Both the position numbers and the translations under genes were made by a program. Below are positions 63,046 to 64,000 of a stretch of 64,000 nucleotides of DNA, in pieces. Within the stretch, counting starts at the first letter, position 1. Every line of letters begins with the position of its first letter. Where the stretch lies: the NCBI RefSeq assembly GCF_006496635.1, contig NZ_CP022958.1, forward strand, positions 3,410,001 through 3,474,000, in the 5' to 3' direction. Source of the DNA: Azoarcus sp. DD4 (GTDB lineage: Bacteria > Pseudomonadota > Gammaproteobacteria > Burkholderiales > Rhodocyclaceae). The notes under the pieces were generated by a model that had not been told where the DNA came from, did not search any database, and saw only the letters and a program-made list of their open reading frames with translations.

Positions 63046-63326
63046 CAAGGCCAGGTCGCCACCGCAGGGCTGTCACGACAGGCGCACAGGCGCCACGCAC
63101 GTTTTGTCCTACTCACCGAGCGTTTTGTCGATTTTGTGCGGTCGCCCGCCTCCCTACCATAGCGACGCGGCTTCGGGATTCGCTCCCGACCGGCAAACGA
63201 AGCTTCCGGCAGGCCAGACCGCCGGGCGCGATCCCCCGTCCGGGCAGCCCGGCACGGCGGCCGGCAGCGGCAGAACTGGCGCACGACCAGTCAAGGATCG
63301 TTCGATCAAAAACTTGGAGACAAAAC

Positions 63327-64000
63327 ATGAAGTTCCGCCGCCTCGCGCTCGCCATCGGCGCCGCCACCCTGTTCCCCGCCGCCGCCCACGCCGAAGAGAT
63401 CGTGCTCAAGGTCGCGCACTTCCTGACGCCGACCACGCCCGCCCACACCCAGTTCATCGTGCCCTGGTGCGACCGGATCGCGGCCGAATCGCAGGGCAGG
63501 CTCAAGTGCCAGATCTACCCCGCCAACCAGCTCGGCGGCACGCCGCCGCAGCTGCTCAACCAGGTGCGCGACGGCGTCGCCGACATCGTGTGGACCCTGC
63601 CCGGCTACACACCGGGCCGCTTCCCGCTGACGGAAGTCTTCGAGCTGCCCTTCTTCACCACCACCTACGAAGCCTCGTCGCGCGCGCTGTGGGACTACAC
63701 CGAGAAGCATGCCGCGCGCGAATTCGCCGGCATGCTGCCGATCGCGACCTGGACCGCCGGCCCCTACGCGCTGCACTTCCGCGACAAGCAGGTGAAGTCG
63801 CTGGAAGACATGAAGGGCCTCAAGCTGCGCACGCCGTCACGGCTGGGCAACAAGCTGCTCGCCGCGCTCGGCGCCACCCCGGTCGGCATGCCGGCACCGC
63901 AGATGGCCGAAGGCTTGTCCAAGGGCGTGATCGACGGCGCACTGCTGCCGTGGGAAGCGGTGCCGCCGACCAAGACGCACGAGCTGACGAAGTTCCACGC
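63327..64000 (+). CDS. dctP: TRAP transporter solute-binding protein, DctP family (3' end beyond the window)
   Basis: The first 224 residues of a third DctP paralogue. It has a signal peptide (MKFRRLALAIGAATLFPAAA, cleavage after AHA), LKVAHFLTPTTPAHTQFIVP, and the ligand-arginine motif LRTPSRLGNKLLAALGATP, where Thr replaces the Ala found in the other two copies. A TTGGAGA ribosome-binding site lies ten bases upstream. The 281-base upstream gap contains two direct repeats CGTTTTGTC (63100-63108 and 63121-63129) 21 bases apart and a related GATTTTGTG, a possible activator site. Whether permease genes follow is not visible. Confidence 0.93.
   Translation, partial: MKFRRLALAIGAATLFPAAAHAEEIVLKVAHFLTPTTPAHTQFIVPWCDRIAAESQGRLKCQIYPANQLGGTPPQLLNQVRDGVADIVWTLPGYTPGRFPLTEVFELPFFTTTYEASSRALWDYTEKHAAREFAGMLPIATWTAGPYALHFRDKQVKSLEDMKGLKLRTPSRLGNKLLAALGATPVGMPAPQMAEGLSKGVIDGALLPWEAVPPTKTHELTKFH

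Overview
The window is high-G+C DNA with dense operons, 1- to 4-base ATGA/TGATG gene overlaps and a large load of aromatic-acid catabolism, TRAP and ABC uptake systems and redox proteins. This fits a betaproteobacterium of the Rhodocyclales (Azoarcus/Thauera/Aromatoleum type). That assignment rests on gene content and remembered family sequences; no database search was possible. I saw no rRNA, tRNA, CRISPR array or intact insertion sequence.

Layout. (1) 1-2836, plus strand: the 3' part of a TRAP solute-binding protein, then vanA-vanB (vanillate O-demethylase). (2) 2860-7529, minus strand: a TonB-dependent receptor behind a 12-bp perfect palindrome that looks like a Fur box, an SLC13-type anion permease with RCK_C domains, and a small thioredoxin. 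(3) 7642-22718, minus strand: one roughly 15-kb operon with a sigma70-like promoter at its start and an intrinsic terminator at its end. It encodes a branched-chain-type ABC importer (LivH, a LivM-LivG fusion, LivF, LivK), a feruloyl-CoA-synthetase/crotonase fusion, thiolase, SDR dehydrogenase, acyl-CoA thioesterase, acyl-CoA dehydrogenase, MaoC hydratase and EtfBA. A divergent TetR regulator carries an extra N-terminal helix-turn-helix. The set reads as uptake and CoA-dependent beta-oxidation of phenylpropanoid acids.

(4) 24060-34372, minus strand: an envelope cluster under an AraC regulator. It comprises a TAT-exported flavoprotein resembling nicotine dehydrogenase NicA2, a c-type cytochrome, a secreted NTF2-like protein, DUF1329, DUF1302, an MMPL/RND exporter and a YCF48-like beta-propeller. 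This is the best candidate for an undescribed system. (5) 34678-34748: a short fossil copy of the TetR gene. (6) 34779-40210, minus strand: an arsenic operon (arsR, DUF2703, two arsC, ACR3, arsH) with a PiT phosphate permease downstream. (7) 40265-46281: MarR, a siderophore-interacting protein, a Ca-type P-ATPase and a DUF318 permease with a redox-disulfide partner. (8) 46574-53083: a small coiled-coil protein, a B12-binding-type radical SAM protein, a chemoreceptor and a membrane-anchored octaheme-TPR cytochrome. (9) 53194-57482: a four-gene Rieske oxygenase closely resembling salicylate 5-hydroxylase (nagAa-G-H-Ab order), with a divergent NahR/NagR-like LysR regulator. (10) 57548-64000: a TRAP transporter dctPQM, ligAB protocatechuate 4,5-dioxygenase, a LysR regulator and the start of a third dctP.

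How it fits together (inference): methoxylated phenylpropanoids such as ferulate are imported and shortened by the large operon to vanilloyl-CoA. Thioesterase releases vanillate, VanAB demethylates it to protocatechuate, and LigAB opens that ring. Salicylate enters separately through the Nag-type hydroxylase towards gentisate, whose ring-cleavage genes are not in the window.
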